A DNA stretch of 64,000 nucleotides from Colwellia sp. 12G3 (GTDB taxonomy: Bacteria; Pseudomonadota; Gammaproteobacteria; Enterobacterales; Alteromonadaceae), in the NCBI RefSeq assembly GCF_002836775.1, contig NZ_PJAQ01000043.1, positions 247,350-311,349 of the forward strand, read 5' to 3'. Position numbers and translations under genes: made by a program. Below, in pieces: positions 17,989-27,118 of the stretch; position 1 is the first letter of the stretch; the number at the start of each line of letters is the position of its first letter. The notes under the pieces were generated by a model, which worked only from the letters and a program-made list of their open reading frames with translations, was not told the DNA's origin and did no database searches.

Positions 17989-18303
17989 TATACCCGTCAC
18001 CAATCAAGATGCATGTTTCAGAGTGCTTGAGCAATTTCAATTCAAGGCGCTGTGATGAAATAATGGTTATTCAGGAGAATTGCTCCTGCATTCTCTAACA
18101 AGCTACATCCATGTAGCGTCCTTATTTCATCACAGCAACGATGAAGTGATGTTGCTCAAGCGCTTCTTTGATGGGTTTAAAATCACTTTATACCGCGTTA
18201 AATAATCAAACCATAGAATGACTATGTTTAAATTATTTTACTTGCCTAAAGTGATTTTAATTCCCACTGAAATCCTGCACTTTGAATGGTAACGGGTATA
18301 TAC
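17987..18303. repeat. TATACCCG-type interspersed repeat, copy 1
   Basis: A 317-bp intergenic element bounded by TATACCCG and its complement CGGGTATA. Internal segments GATGCA.GTTTCAGAG, TCAAGGCGC and ATAATGGTTATTC recur in the same order at 63596-63863. It contains inner hairpins such as GCTACATCCATGTAGC and no gene. Two copies with shared ends and core indicate a dispersed, probably MITE-like family. Confidence 0.6.
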
Positions 18304-18330
18304 TGTTTTAAGTGTTAAATCACAGGCAAT

Positions 18331-18358
18331 AAAAAAGGCGACTCTATGTCGCCTTTTC
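18331..18358 (-). terminator. Rho-independent terminator of asnS
   Basis: The stem AAAAGGCGAC / GTCGCCTTTT has a five-base loop and a T-run on the minus-strand reading side, about 30 bases after the asnS stop. Confidence 0.8.
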
Positions 18359-18388
18359 TGTGTCTAACGTATTAACATAAACCGAGTG

Positions 18389-19789
18389 TTAAAATGCTGC
18401 GTTATTTGGTGTTCTTGGGAATGGAATTACGTCACGTACGTTTTGCATACCTGTTGCATACGCTACTAAACGTTCAAAACCTAAACCAAAACCAGAATGA
18501 GGAACAGTACCGTAACGACGTAAGTCTCTATACCAACCGTAATCAGCAATATCTAAGCCCATTTCTTCTAAACGGCTATCAAGTACATCAAGACGTTCTT
18601 CACGTTGGCTACCACCAATTATTTCGCCAATACCTGGCGCTAAAATATCCATAGCAGCAACCGTTTTACCGTCATCATTTAAACGCATGTAGAAAGACTT
18701 AATATCTTTAGGGTAGTTTTGTAAAACTACCGGTCCATTAAAGTGCTCTTCAGCTAAGTAACGTTCGTGCTCAGAGTTTAAATCTACGCCCCAAGACACT
18801 TGGTTTTCAAATTTCTTACCACAGTTTTCTAAAATAGTAATAGCATCAGTGTAATCAAGGCGAACAAAGTCGGTATTGATTACAGAGTTTAAACGGTCAA
18901 TAACAGTCTTATCTACACGTTGTTGGAAGAAAGCCATATCATCAGGACGCTCTTCAAGTACCGCTTTAAATACATATTTAAGCATTTCTTCTGCTAAGTC
19001 AGCAGCGTCTGATAAATCAGCAAAAGCGATTTCAGGCTCAACCATCCAAAATTCAGCTAAGTGACGGGTAGTATTAGAGTTTTCGGCTCTAAATGTCGGA
19101 CCAAAAGTATAAACCTTTGATAACGCGTTACAATATGTCTCTACGTTTAACTGACCAGATACCGTTAAAAACGTCTCTTTACCAAAGAAGTCTTTGTTGT
19201 AGTCAACTTTACCTTCGTCATTACGTGGTAAGTTTTCCATATCTAGAGTACTTACACGGAACATCTCGCCAGCCCCTTCACAGTCACTACCTGTGATAAG
19301 TGGAGTACTGATCCAGAAATAACCTTTACTATGCAAGAATCTATGAACCGCTTGCGCTAAACAGTTACGAACGCGTGTTACCGCACCGCCCATATTGGTA
19401 CGTGGACGTAAATGTGCCTGCTCGCGTAAAAATTCAATACTGTGACGCTTAGCAGCCATAGGATAAGTATCAGGGTCTTCAACAAAACCTAACACTTCAA
19501 CCTCAGTTGCTTGAATTTCGAATGCTTGTCCTTTACCCGGAGATTCAACCAAAATACCAGTTACTTTTACTGAACAGCCAGTGGTTAGTTTAAGAACATC
19601 GCTTTGATAATTGTCTAGTTCATTAGGCACAATGGCTTGAATAGCATCAAAACATGAACCATCATGCAATGCTAAAAATGAAATACCAGCTTTCGAATCA
19701 CGACGTGTTCTGATCCAACCGTGGATGGTAATGCTCTCATTAACAGGGAAGTTACCTGCTAATACATCAGTAATTGATATAACTGACAT
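18389..19789 (-). CDS. asnS: Asparaginyl-tRNA synthetase
   Basis: A 466-residue class IIb synthetase, the usual length, charging tRNA-Asn with asparagine. The N-terminal OB-fold anticodon-binding domain (about 1-105; [15 protein letters not shown]) is followed by the class II catalytic domain: motif 2 [19 protein letters not shown] and motif 3 [15 protein letters not shown] at the end. It is monocistronic with its own terminator. It is a housekeeping gene with no oddities. Confidence 0.97.
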   Translation of the reverse strand: MSVISITDVLAGNFPVNESITIHGWIRTRRDSKAGISFLALHDGSCFDAIQAIVPNELDNYQSDVLKLTTGCSVKVTGILVESPGKGQAFEIQATEVEVLGFVEDPDTYPMAAKRHSIEFLREQAHLRPRTNMGGAVTRVRNCLAQAVHRFLHSKGYFWISTPLITGSDCEGAGEMFRVSTLDMENLPRNDEGKVDYNKDFFGKETFLTVSGQLNVETYCNALSKVYTFGPTFRAENSNTTRHLAEFWMVEPEIAFADLSDAADLAEEMLKYVFKAVLEERPDDMAFFQQRVDKTVIDRLNSVINTDFVRLDYTDAITILENCGKKFENQVSWGVDLNSEHERYLAEEHFNGPVVLQNYPKDIKSFYMRLNDDGKTVAAMDILAPGIGEIIGGSQREERLDVLDSRLEEMGLDIADYGWYRDLRRYGTVPHSGFGLGFERLVAYATGMQNVRDVIPFPRTPNNAAF

Positions 19790-20006
19790 CTAATGACCTC
19801 TTATTCTTATGTAATTGATTGAAATTGCGCTATACCAAGTTAATTCAGCTATTCCTGATTCACCCTAAGTGAAGGATTAAGTTAAACTCATTGGTATTAT
19901 GCGAAAAATGGAGTGATATGTTACCGTGACAAGGCGTAAATGCAATGCTTAATTGCAATGAAAAATAACAAATAGTGCTCAATAGCAATAAATAACCTTT
20001 AAATGG

Positions 20007-20411
20007 ATGAAAACAACGGTAATGAGAGACAAGAGTGGTGAACATAACAAGGGAGAGCGACAAGTTGACCGGAGAAAAACTACTGACGTGTGGAGTTATA
20101 TCCAAACAGTGCTGGCAGTAACGAGTTGGTTGCTTTTTTTAATCGCTCTGATTATGTCTTATTATGCCGCACCTGATAAAGATTATGGGGTATTACGTTA
20201 TTATGACGTAGAAATCCGTCAGTTTTGGTTAACCCCATTAACAGGTTATCTCTATATTCTTTTATGGCTTAGTGCTGTGGGCAGTTATTTAGCACTCATG
20301 ACGGATAAATATCGCAGTCGACGCCGCAGTGACAATCCTCATTTCAATTTAATGTTCTTATTGGCCATTAATCTTTTTTGGTTAGTGTATATATTAGTAA
20401 AGGTACATTAA
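20007..20411 (+). CDS. Hypothetical membrane protein, three helices
   Basis: A 134-residue protein with a charged N-terminus of about 30 residues and three predicted membrane segments (about 35-52, 77-96 and 113-130), separated by a basic loop with YRSRRRSDN. It contains LIMSYYAAPDKDYG. I know it only as a conserved hypothetical in this bacterial group. The start is uncertain: an ATG at 20022 and a GTG at 20037 are alternatives, and no strong ribosome site decides. It stands between asnS and bioA. Confidence 0.6.
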   Translation: MKTTVMRDKSGEHNKGERQVDRRKTTDVWSYIQTVLAVTSWLLFLIALIMSYYAAPDKDYGVLRYYDVEIRQFWLTPLTGYLYILLWLSAVGSYLALMTDKYRSRRRSDNPHFNLMFLLAINLFWLVYILVKVH

Positions 20412-20491
20412 GCATTATCAGAACCATAAAAACCCGGGATTTGTTATCGTGATCAATTAAGGTAATAAATTAAAGTAATCACTAAGCACAA

Positions 20492-21829
20492 TTAGCTAAA
20501 GCAATCATCTTCATCTAATACCGTTGCGATGGCATTTACCAAGGTAGTTAATTGTTCCGTATTAATGATTAATGGCGGAATAATATAGATTAACTGGCCA
20601 AAGGGTCTGATCCAAACACCTAATTCTACGAAACGTTTTTGTATCTGCGCTACGTTGACGCTTTCTTTACATTCAATTGCACCAATGCTTCCAAGCACAC
20701 GAGCATCTTTAACCCTTGCATGTGTTGTTAAAGGTTTAAGTAACCTATTAAGCGTACTCTCAATGCCTTTAACTTGAAATTGCCAATCATTTTCAAATAA
20801 TAAATCAATGCTCGCATTCGCTACAGCGCAAGCGAGAGCATTGCCCATAAAAGTAGGTCCATGCATAAAGCAACCTGCGACACCTTCACTAATAGTTTGT
20901 GCAATGTGTGTAGTACACAAGGTTGCCGCTAGCGTGATATAGCCACCCGTTAAGGTTTTACCCAGACACATGATATCGGGATTAATGCCTGCCCATTCAC
21001 AGGCAAACAGTTTACCGGTTCGTCCAAAGCCAGTAGCAATCTCATCGACTATCATTAAGACATCATATTTATCACAGAGTGAGCGACAGGCCTTTAAATA
21101 CTCAGGGTGATAAAAACGCATACCACCGGTACCTTGCACTATTGGCTCAATAATAAACGCGGCTATTTCTTCATGATGCACTGCAAATAAAGCAGATAGC
21201 TCGGTAACATCATCATTTGACCATGTTTCACCGAACTTTATAGAAGGTGCGGGAGCAAAGAAGTGCTGCATTAATACCTGTTCAAATATTTGATGCATAC
21301 CGGTAACAGGGTCGCAAACCGACATGGCAGCGAAAGTATCACCATGATAACCATTTTTAACGGTAAGTAGCTTTGTTTTGGTTAGCGTTGTTTTATTTTT
21401 TTCAGCAACAGCATGTTGATACTGCAAGGCCATTTTCATCGCTACTTCAACACTAACTGAACCTGAATCAGACAAGAATACTTTATCTAAACCTTCTGGC
21501 GTTAAACGAACTAGCTTTTCACACAAGGTAATTGCACTTTTATGGGTTAAGCCGCCAAACATCACATGGGACATTTTTGCCGCTTGCTCTTGCAGTGCAG
21601 CATTTAACTTAGGGTGATTATAGCCATGTAAAACAGACCACCATGAAGACATACCATCAATGAGTTGTTCACCGCTGGCTAAATTGATTGTTACCCCTTG
21701 GGCACTGTCAACCAAATAGCTTGGTAGTGGCTCTGACATTGAAGTATAAGGGTGCCAAACGTTTGCTTTATCAAAACGAAGGAGTGAATTTTGCTCAGAC
21801 GGACTTATGGCTGTATGTTTATTGTTCAT
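20492..21829 (-). CDS. bioA: Adenosylmethionine-8-amino-7-oxononanoate aminotransferase
   Basis: A 445-residue PLP-dependent class III aminotransferase of biotin synthesis; it converts KAPA to DAPA using S-adenosylmethionine. HPYTSM near the start, DEIATGFGRTG and the PLP lysine in LGKTLTGGY are visible. It is transcribed divergently from bioB across 72 bases, the classical bio arrangement of gammaproteobacteria, which allows joint control by BirA. Confidence 0.96.
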   Translation of the reverse strand: MNNKHTAISPSEQNSLLRFDKANVWHPYTSMSEPLPSYLVDSAQGVTINLASGEQLIDGMSSWWSVLHGYNHPKLNAALQEQAAKMSHVMFGGLTHKSAITLCEKLVRLTPEGLDKVFLSDSGSVSVEVAMKMALQYQHAVAEKNKTTLTKTKLLTVKNGYHGDTFAAMSVCDPVTGMHQIFEQVLMQHFFAPAPSIKFGETWSNDDVTELSALFAVHHEEIAAFIIEPIVQGTGGMRFYHPEYLKACRSLCDKYDVLMIVDEIATGFGRTGKLFACEWAGINPDIMCLGKTLTGGYITLAATLCTTHIAQTISEGVAGCFMHGPTFMGNALACAVANASIDLLFENDWQFQVKGIESTLNRLLKPLTTHARVKDARVLGSIGAIECKESVNVAQIQKRFVELGVWIRPFGQLIYIIPPLIINTEQLTTLVNAIATVLDEDDCFS

Positions 21830-21862
21830 TTGTTAACTAAAGTGCTCATTAATCGTTGACAT
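21830..21862. promoter_or_regulatory. Candidate BirA operator between bioA and bioB
   Basis: TTGTTAACT is followed after 15 bases by CGTTGACAT, an imperfect match to the known BirA half-sites (TTGTTAACC / GGTTAACAA type). It lies in the 72-base divergent region and directly abuts the bioA start codon. Two mismatches in the right arm keep confidence moderate. Confidence 0.45.
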
Positions 21863-21901
21863 CATGCTTAGTCTGGCTAGACTACCCGTTAAGTTCACTA
21901 G

Positions 21902-23017
21902 ATGCAATTGGGTTTTATGTCAGATTTAAGTAGTACAGCAGCCGACTTATCAACAGTACAGTCACAGGCACAATCGTTAAATTCTATCCTTCGTCATAAT
22001 TGGAATTTGAAAGAAGTCAATGCACTATTTGCTATGCCTTTTAGTGATCTAATGTTTAAAGCACAAACGATACATAGAGAAAACTTTAATCCTAATGAAG
22101 TACAAGTCAGTACCTTATTATCGATTAAAACCGGTGCTTGCCCAGAAGATTGCAAATACTGTTCACAAAGTGCACGAAATAAAACTGACTTAGAAAAAGA
22201 AAGTTTATTAGCCGTTGAAAAAGTACTTGAAGCGGCGCAAAGAGCTAAAGAAATGGGTTCAACTCGTTTTTGTATGGGCGCTGCTTGGCGTAATCCTAAA
22301 GAACGTGATATGCCTTATGTTCTTGATATGGTCAAAAGTGTTAAAGCACTTGGTATGGAAACCTGTATGACGTTAGGTATGTTATCGGAAGATCAAGCTG
22401 ACCAGTTAAATGGTGCTGGCTTAGATTATTATAACCATAACTTAGATACGTCTCCTGAGCATTATAATCAAATTATCACGACGCGTACCTTCCAAGATAG
22501 ACTTGATACATTGACTAATGTTCGCAGTGCTGGCATGAAAGTGTGTAGCGGTGGTATCGTTGGTTTAGGTGAAAAAGCGGTTGATCGTGCATCATTATTA
22601 ATACAACTTGCTAATTTAAGCCCACAACCTGAAAGTGTGCCAATTAACATGTTAGTTAAAGTTGAAGGTACACCTTTAGCCAATATTGATGATTTAGAGA
22701 GTTTTGACTTTATCCGTTGTATCGCTGTGGCTCGTATCATGATGCCACATAGTCATGTGAGATTATCTGCTGGTCGTACGGCGATGAACGAACAGATGCA
22801 AGCCATGTGTTTCCTTGCTGGCGCAAACTCAATATTCTATGGTTGTAAACTACTTACTGCAGAAAACCCTGAAACTAATCAAGATATTGCTTTGTTTGAA
22901 AAGCTTGGCATAAATACTGAAACTGTCGTCGGCGATACTGAACGTTCAGACAATATTGTTAAAACAGCCATTGCTGACCAACAACACAGTGACCTATTTT
23001 ACAACGCATCAGTGTAA
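21902..23017 (+). CDS. bioB: Biotin synthase
   Basis: A 371-residue radical SAM enzyme that inserts sulfur into dethiobiotin. The [4Fe-4S] motif is CPEDCKYC near residue 80. The [2Fe-2S] ligands fit the later Cys residues ([18 protein letters not shown]), and RLSAGRTAM holds the Arg ligand. The start may instead be the ATG at 21917, since no ribosome site favours the first. It is first in the bioB-F-C-D series. Confidence 0.95.
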   Translation: MQLGFMSDLSSTAADLSTVQSQAQSLNSILRHNWNLKEVNALFAMPFSDLMFKAQTIHRENFNPNEVQVSTLLSIKTGACPEDCKYCSQSARNKTDLEKESLLAVEKVLEAAQRAKEMGSTRFCMGAAWRNPKERDMPYVLDMVKSVKALGMETCMTLGMLSEDQADQLNGAGLDYYNHNLDTSPEHYNQIITTRTFQDRLDTLTNVRSAGMKVCSGGIVGLGEKAVDRASLLIQLANLSPQPESVPINMLVKVEGTPLANIDDLESFDFIRCIAVARIMMPHSHVRLSAGRTAMNEQMQAMCFLAGANSIFYGCKLLTAENPETNQDIALFEKLGINTETVVGDTERSDNIVKTAIADQQHSDLFYNASV

Positions 23018-23115
23018 CTTAGTCTAAAACCAGACAATAACCCTCGTGATAAAGTGCTAGTGGTTAAATCCGCTAGTACCTTGTTAAACGCAAACGTTTA
23101 GGTAGAACTTCATTT

Positions 23116-24276
23116 ATGAGCTTTGATTTTATTCGACATGATGTCAAAGAACAAAAAACTAAGTCTCGATACCGTCAGTTGGTTTGTAATCGTACCGCAA
23201 GCCAAGGTAAAGAAATCATCGTAAATGGAAAGTCATACCTTAATTTTTCTTCCAACGATTATTTAGGTTTGAATAATCATGTTGAAATTAATAAAGCGTT
23301 ACAAGAGGGGGCCGACAAGTTTGGTGTTTGTTCCAGTAGCTCTAGTTTAGTTACTGGCTACCATTATGCCCATCAAGCATTAGAAGATGATGTTTGTCAG
23401 TGGTTAAACAAACCTAAGTGCCTGCTTTTCTCTAGTGGTTTCGCCGCTAACTTAGCATTATTTCAAGCGCTAGGAAAAAGTGAAGAAAGCCATTTCTATC
23501 TAGATAAATTGAGTCATGCATCAATGATTGATGGCGCTTATCATAGCAAGGCAAAAGTTAAACGTTTTAACCATAACAATATTGACCACTTAACCAAATT
23601 ACTAAACAGTTCTGGTGAAAACGCAACAGACTCTCCTAATAAATTAATAGCCTCTGAAGGTGTATTTAGTATGGATGGTTGCCAAGCTAAAGTGTTAGAG
23701 CTTGCGCATTTAGCAACATCTCAACAGGCTTGGCTTTATTTAGATGATGCACACAGTATTGGTGTCGTTGGTAATGAAGGTCAGGGCAGTAATTACTTTG
23801 CAGACATAGATATAACTATGGCAACATTGGGTAAAGCCATTGGCACCAGTGGCGCATTTTTGACTTGTAATGAAGACCTACATGAATATTTAGTTAACTT
23901 TTCTCGCCATTACATATACTCTACAGCAATATCTCCGGCCATCGCTTGGGCTACCAGAAAAAGCATCGAACTTATTCAAAAGGAGCATTGGCGTAGAGAG
24001 AAAATCAGTGAATTAAGCGCATTATTTAGTGAACAACTAAGTCAAGAAGTTGAGTTAGTTGCCACACAATCTTCAATTCATGCCATAATAATCGGCGATG
24101 AGAAAAAAGCACTTAGCATAAGTGATAATCTCAAAAAACAAGGTATTTGGTTAACAGCAATAAGACCGCCAACGGTTGCAATTAACAGCTCAAGATTACG
24201 CGTTACCATTTGCGCAAACCATAATACTAAAGATATTAAATACTTAGCAGAATGTATCAATAAGGCTACCGCTTAA
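23116..24276 (+). CDS. bioF: 8-Amino-7-oxononanoate synthase
   Basis: A 386-residue PLP-dependent alpha-oxoamine synthase condensing pimeloyl-ACP with alanine. FSSNDYLGL, SEGVFSMDGCQA, DDAHSIGVVGN and the PLP lysine in TLGKAIGTSGAF appear in the expected order. Its stop overlaps the bioC start by one base, so translation is coupled. It lies 98 bases after bioB. Confidence 0.95.
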   Translation: MSFDFIRHDVKEQKTKSRYRQLVCNRTASQGKEIIVNGKSYLNFSSNDYLGLNNHVEINKALQEGADKFGVCSSSSSLVTGYHYAHQALEDDVCQWLNKPKCLLFSSGFAANLALFQALGKSEESHFYLDKLSHASMIDGAYHSKAKVKRFNHNNIDHLTKLLNSSGENATDSPNKLIASEGVFSMDGCQAKVLELAHLATSQQAWLYLDDAHSIGVVGNEGQGSNYFADIDITMATLGKAIGTSGAFLTCNEDLHEYLVNFSRHYIYSTAISPAIAWATRKSIELIQKEHWRREKISELSALFSEQLSQEVELVATQSSIHAIIIGDEKKALSISDNLKKQGIWLTAIRPPTVAINSSRLRVTICANHNTKDIKYLAECINKATA

Positions 24277-25073
24277 TGGTTCAAACAGAACAAGATAATG
24301 TAAACCGAGTAAAAATTGGTAAAAGCTTTGGCTCTGCCAGTAAATCTTATGACGTTTCAGCAAGGTTACAACGTTTTTCGGGTAAACATTTAATGCCTTG
24401 GTTACCCAACCGTAACGATCTGACCGTGTTAGATTTAGGCTCAGGCACGGGTTTTTTTACAGACTTGTTAGCCGGCTCTTATAACCAAGTTATTGGTTTA
24501 GATATTTCAAATGAGATGCTTCACTTTGCTCAAGAACACCGTAATAAAAAAATATTATGGTTAGAAGGCGATGCTCATAAAATACCACTGCAAAATAACA
24601 GCATAGATTTTATTTATTCTAATTTAGTGATTCAATGGTTTGACCCTCTCGATGATGCCATCACCGAAATGTTGAGGGTATTAAAGCCAGGTGGATTACT
24701 TATTTTTACCACTTTAGTTGATGGTACATTACACGAATTGAAATCTTCTTGGAAACAAGTCGATGATGATCAACACGTGATTGACTTTAAAACGGTGACT
24801 GAACTCAATACGTTATTCAATAATGAAAAGGGTAAGTTGATAGAACAAAAGTGCCAAGATATTATTTTAGAATATCAAAATGTAATTCATTTAGCGCGCG
24901 AGTTAAAAGGTTTAGGTGCTAATCATTTGGCACAGAAAAAAAATAGAGGTCTGTCTGGAAAAGATAAATGGTTTAAAATGACAGAGCACTATCAAGATTT
25001 TCTTGAGCCTAGCGGTATTTACCCTGCAACCTACCGTTTATTTTCTGGTTTAGTGGTTAAGTTAAATAATTAG
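24276..25073 (+). CDS. bioC: Malonyl-ACP O-methyltransferase
   Basis: A 265-residue SAM-dependent methyltransferase. The SAM motif is VLDLGSGTGFFTDLL (about 50-64), followed by the acidic strand end VIGLDIS. BioC methylates malonyl-ACP to prime pimelate assembly on the fatty-acid machinery. The N-terminal KIGKSFGSASKSYDVSARLQ is characteristic of BioC. The start overlaps the bioF stop. Confidence 0.93.
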   Translation: MVQTEQDNVNRVKIGKSFGSASKSYDVSARLQRFSGKHLMPWLPNRNDLTVLDLGSGTGFFTDLLAGSYNQVIGLDISNEMLHFAQEHRNKKILWLEGDAHKIPLQNNSIDFIYSNLVIQWFDPLDDAITEMLRVLKPGGLLIFTTLVDGTLHELKSSWKQVDDDQHVIDFKTVTELNTLFNNEKGKLIEQKCQDIILEYQNVIHLARELKGLGANHLAQKKNRGLSGKDKWFKMTEHYQDFLEPSGIYPATYRLFSGLVVKLNN

Positions 25074-25245
25074 TCACTTATATTACAACTAACATCATTC
25101 AGATAAGTAAAACTTCGCCGCATTCTCTATTTTTATTAGCCTTAGTTAGTTTGTTATATAACTAAGGCAATGTAATAGTTCCCAACTATTATTCAAGACA
25201 ATTTTTTTAATAACCGTTTACTAAACCATTAATTAAGAAATAAAT

Positions 25246-26034
25246 ATGAAACAATTTTTTATTACGGCAACAGATACCGATGCAGGTAAAACGTTTGTTA
25301 GCTGCGCTTTAATTCATGCGTTAACTCACCACAATAATACTCTTACCAATGAAGGGCTAAAAGTTGCGGCGTTTAAACCCATTTCTGCCGGTTGTGAATT
25401 AGTCGATGGTCAGCTTATTAATGAAGATGCAAAATTACTCTGTGAATTTGCTAACTGCGCGCAAAGTATCAGTCATATCAATCCAATTTCCTTTGAAGAG
25501 CCGATTGCACCTCATATTGCTGCTAAAAAAGTAAACCAAGAGATTACTCTTGCTGATATACATCATCATTATCAACAAGTTAAATCACTGAACGCAGATA
25601 TTACTTTAGTGGAAGGTGCTGGTGGATGGCGATTACCATTAGGTCCTATAACTATTAAATCAACCCTAACTGCTAGCATCGATAATAAAGAACCGACTTA
25701 TCAATTTCTATCAGACTTTGTTAAAATTACAAACCTCGACGTTATTTTAATCGTCAATATGAAGTTAGGTTGTTTAAATCATGCGTTGTTAACGTATGAA
25801 ACAATTAAGGCTGATGGGGTAGAGTGTATCGCTTGGATTGCAAATTGTGCATCTAACGGTTCTATGAATAATTTGGCAGAAAACATTGCTGAGTTAGAAC
25901 AACTTTTACCTATACCAAAAATCGCCCAGTTTGATTTTATTGCAGATGTAGATGAAGAGGGGAATGACGTTTCTTTTTATGAAAAAATTAATGTTGCTGC
26001 AAAAAAAATTAATTTAGCAGTGTTGCTCCAATAA
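25246..26034 (+). CDS. bioD: Dethiobiotin synthetase
   Basis: A 262-residue P-loop ligase forming the ureido ring of dethiobiotin. The N-terminal FITATDTDAGKTFVSCAL carries the ATP loop, and VEGAGGWRLPLGP matches the second conserved motif. It is somewhat longer than the E. coli enzyme (about 225 residues). It lies 172 bases after bioC, a gap that shows no gene, and may have its own promoter. Confidence 0.93.
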   Translation: MKQFFITATDTDAGKTFVSCALIHALTHHNNTLTNEGLKVAAFKPISAGCELVDGQLINEDAKLLCEFANCAQSISHINPISFEEPIAPHIAAKKVNQEITLADIHHHYQQVKSLNADITLVEGAGGWRLPLGPITIKSTLTASIDNKEPTYQFLSDFVKITNLDVILIVNMKLGCLNHALLTYETIKADGVECIAWIANCASNGSMNNLAENIAELEQLLPIPKIAQFDFIADVDEEGNDVSFYEKINVAAKKINLAVLLQ

Positions 26035-26212
26035 CGCTGTGTGGATTTATATTTATAAAATTTAAGTAACTCATCCTAAATGAGTGAATAATAAAAGTAT
26101 CCACTTTTCCTTTAGTAGATCATTAGAAGGTTAATGATCAATCTAAGTTTAAATTTAAACGCCGGCCCAAATTTAACGGTGATATTCTTGAAAACTGAAT
26201 TTGAAAATGAAA

Positions 26213-26635
26213 CTACTTTTCTAATTCAGCAAAACAAGCACTGGCAATAAATCCTGAGCGCGTTTTATAATCTGAAGATTTACTTACCTTGTCATCAATT
26301 TGAGCAATGAGTAACTCGGGTAGGGTAACGTTTATTTTATGACTCTTACCTAAGTACGGCGTAATATCAATACTGATTATCGCCCAAAAAGCGTTTGAAA
26401 AGGTATATGGATTTTCTACTATATAGTTTTTTCGATGACTGTCTAACCCCTTTGCATTAGGTACTTTTTCACCATATTCTGCCAAAATCGCGAGATGTGA
26501 TTTTATCGCTTTAGTGATTTTTTCCATACCTAAATCAATCGTTTTTTCCGTAATTGCACAGCCAGGAAGATCAGGTACTGACACTTGATAATCACTGTTT
26601 TTTTCACCTTGATTAAACACTACAGCGTACTTCAT
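26213..26635 (-). CDS. hicB: HicB-family antitoxin, apparently orphan
   Basis: A 140-residue HicB: an N-terminal partially degraded RNase-H-like fold with VSVPDLPGCAITEKTID, and a C-terminal ribbon-helix-helix-like part (KINVTLPELLIAQIDDKV...RSGFIASACFAEL). HicB normally neutralises the small mRNA-cutting toxin HicA and represses the operon. No HicA-like frame (about 60-80 residues with GSHH) is seen on either side. It is therefore a solitary antitoxin or a regulator. The ribosome site GGAGTT lies close upstream. Confidence 0.8.
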   Translation of the reverse strand: MKYAVVFNQGEKNSDYQVSVPDLPGCAITEKTIDLGMEKITKAIKSHLAILAEYGEKVPNAKGLDSHRKNYIVENPYTFSNAFWAIISIDITPYLGKSHKINVTLPELLIAQIDDKVSKSSDYKTRSGFIASACFAELEK

Positions 26636-26649
26636 TTTTAACTCCTAAC

Positions 26650-26800
26650 ACGACCAAAAACCTCTAAAACTAATAATAACCCCAATAACCCAGAAATACA
26701 ACACACAGATAACCCTACTAACCCTACGTAGGTCATAATAATAACCCCGGTAACTCTTTGGTGGACTACTACAGGCAACCCCGATAACTCTGTAATCGGC
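26650..26800. repeat. Degenerate C-rich/G-rich tandem array upstream of hicB
   Basis: Units of the type AATAACCCC, ATAACCCT and GGTAACTCT recur about eight times with irregular spacing (26676 ATAACCCC, 26686 ATAACCC, 26710 ATAACCCT, 26719 TAACCCT, 26741 ATAACCCCGG, 26779 AACCCCGATAAC). The minus strand has several GGG/GGGG runs separated by TTA-containing spacers. A 61-codon frame across it looks like chance. Confidence 0.45.
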
Positions 26801-26929
26801 TTGGAGTGAACGTTTACTATGACTTAGCACTATTTTTATAAAGGAACTAAAATACCTAGCTCGAAAAATGGCTATTATAAATAAGTTGATATAGAAGTAA
26901 TTTATTTTTTAAATACTGATAATTAAACT

Positions 26930-27118
26930 ATGTGGCTAGAGTTATACATTGATGTGGATCATCAAGAATTTGATCTCTATAATAAAGAAGAAATCACAGT
27001 AAAATTCGTCAAAAATATGACCTAGCATTAGCAAGAAATTCTTGGCTATTTCCCTTGGGTTTTATGAAAAGCTAAGGCCCGATTAGGCGATTGCATTATT
27101 GATTGAACAAGGAATACT
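26930..27118 (+). pseudogene. Possible frameshifted short gene before the ftsZ paralogue
   Basis: The ATG at 26930 opens a 31-codon frame (MWLELYIDVDHQEFDLYNKE...) that stops at TAG 27023-27025. A second frame entering near 27010 continues with KYDLALARNSWLFPLGF up to about 27066. Joined by one frameshift they would make a protein of about 50 residues. Coding appearance is moderate and there is no known family, so confidence is low. Confidence 0.3.

Noticed and set aside
18394-19296. Three plus-strand frames inside asnS
   Set aside because: They are antisense shadows of a clear housekeeping gene and carry no motifs.
19860-20105. 81-codon minus-strand frame opposite the hypothetical membrane protein
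   Set aside because: It overlaps the start of the plus-strand gene, which has a convincing membrane topology; the minus frame has none.
26650-26800. CRISPR array
   Set aside because: Units are short, irregular and degenerate, without constant spacers or cas genes. No CRISPR array was seen anywhere in the window.
26645-26830. 61-codon minus-strand frame upstream of hicB as a HicA toxin
   Set aside because: It lacks the conserved Gly-Ser-His-His region and basic pattern of HicA and is composed of the C-rich repeat units.
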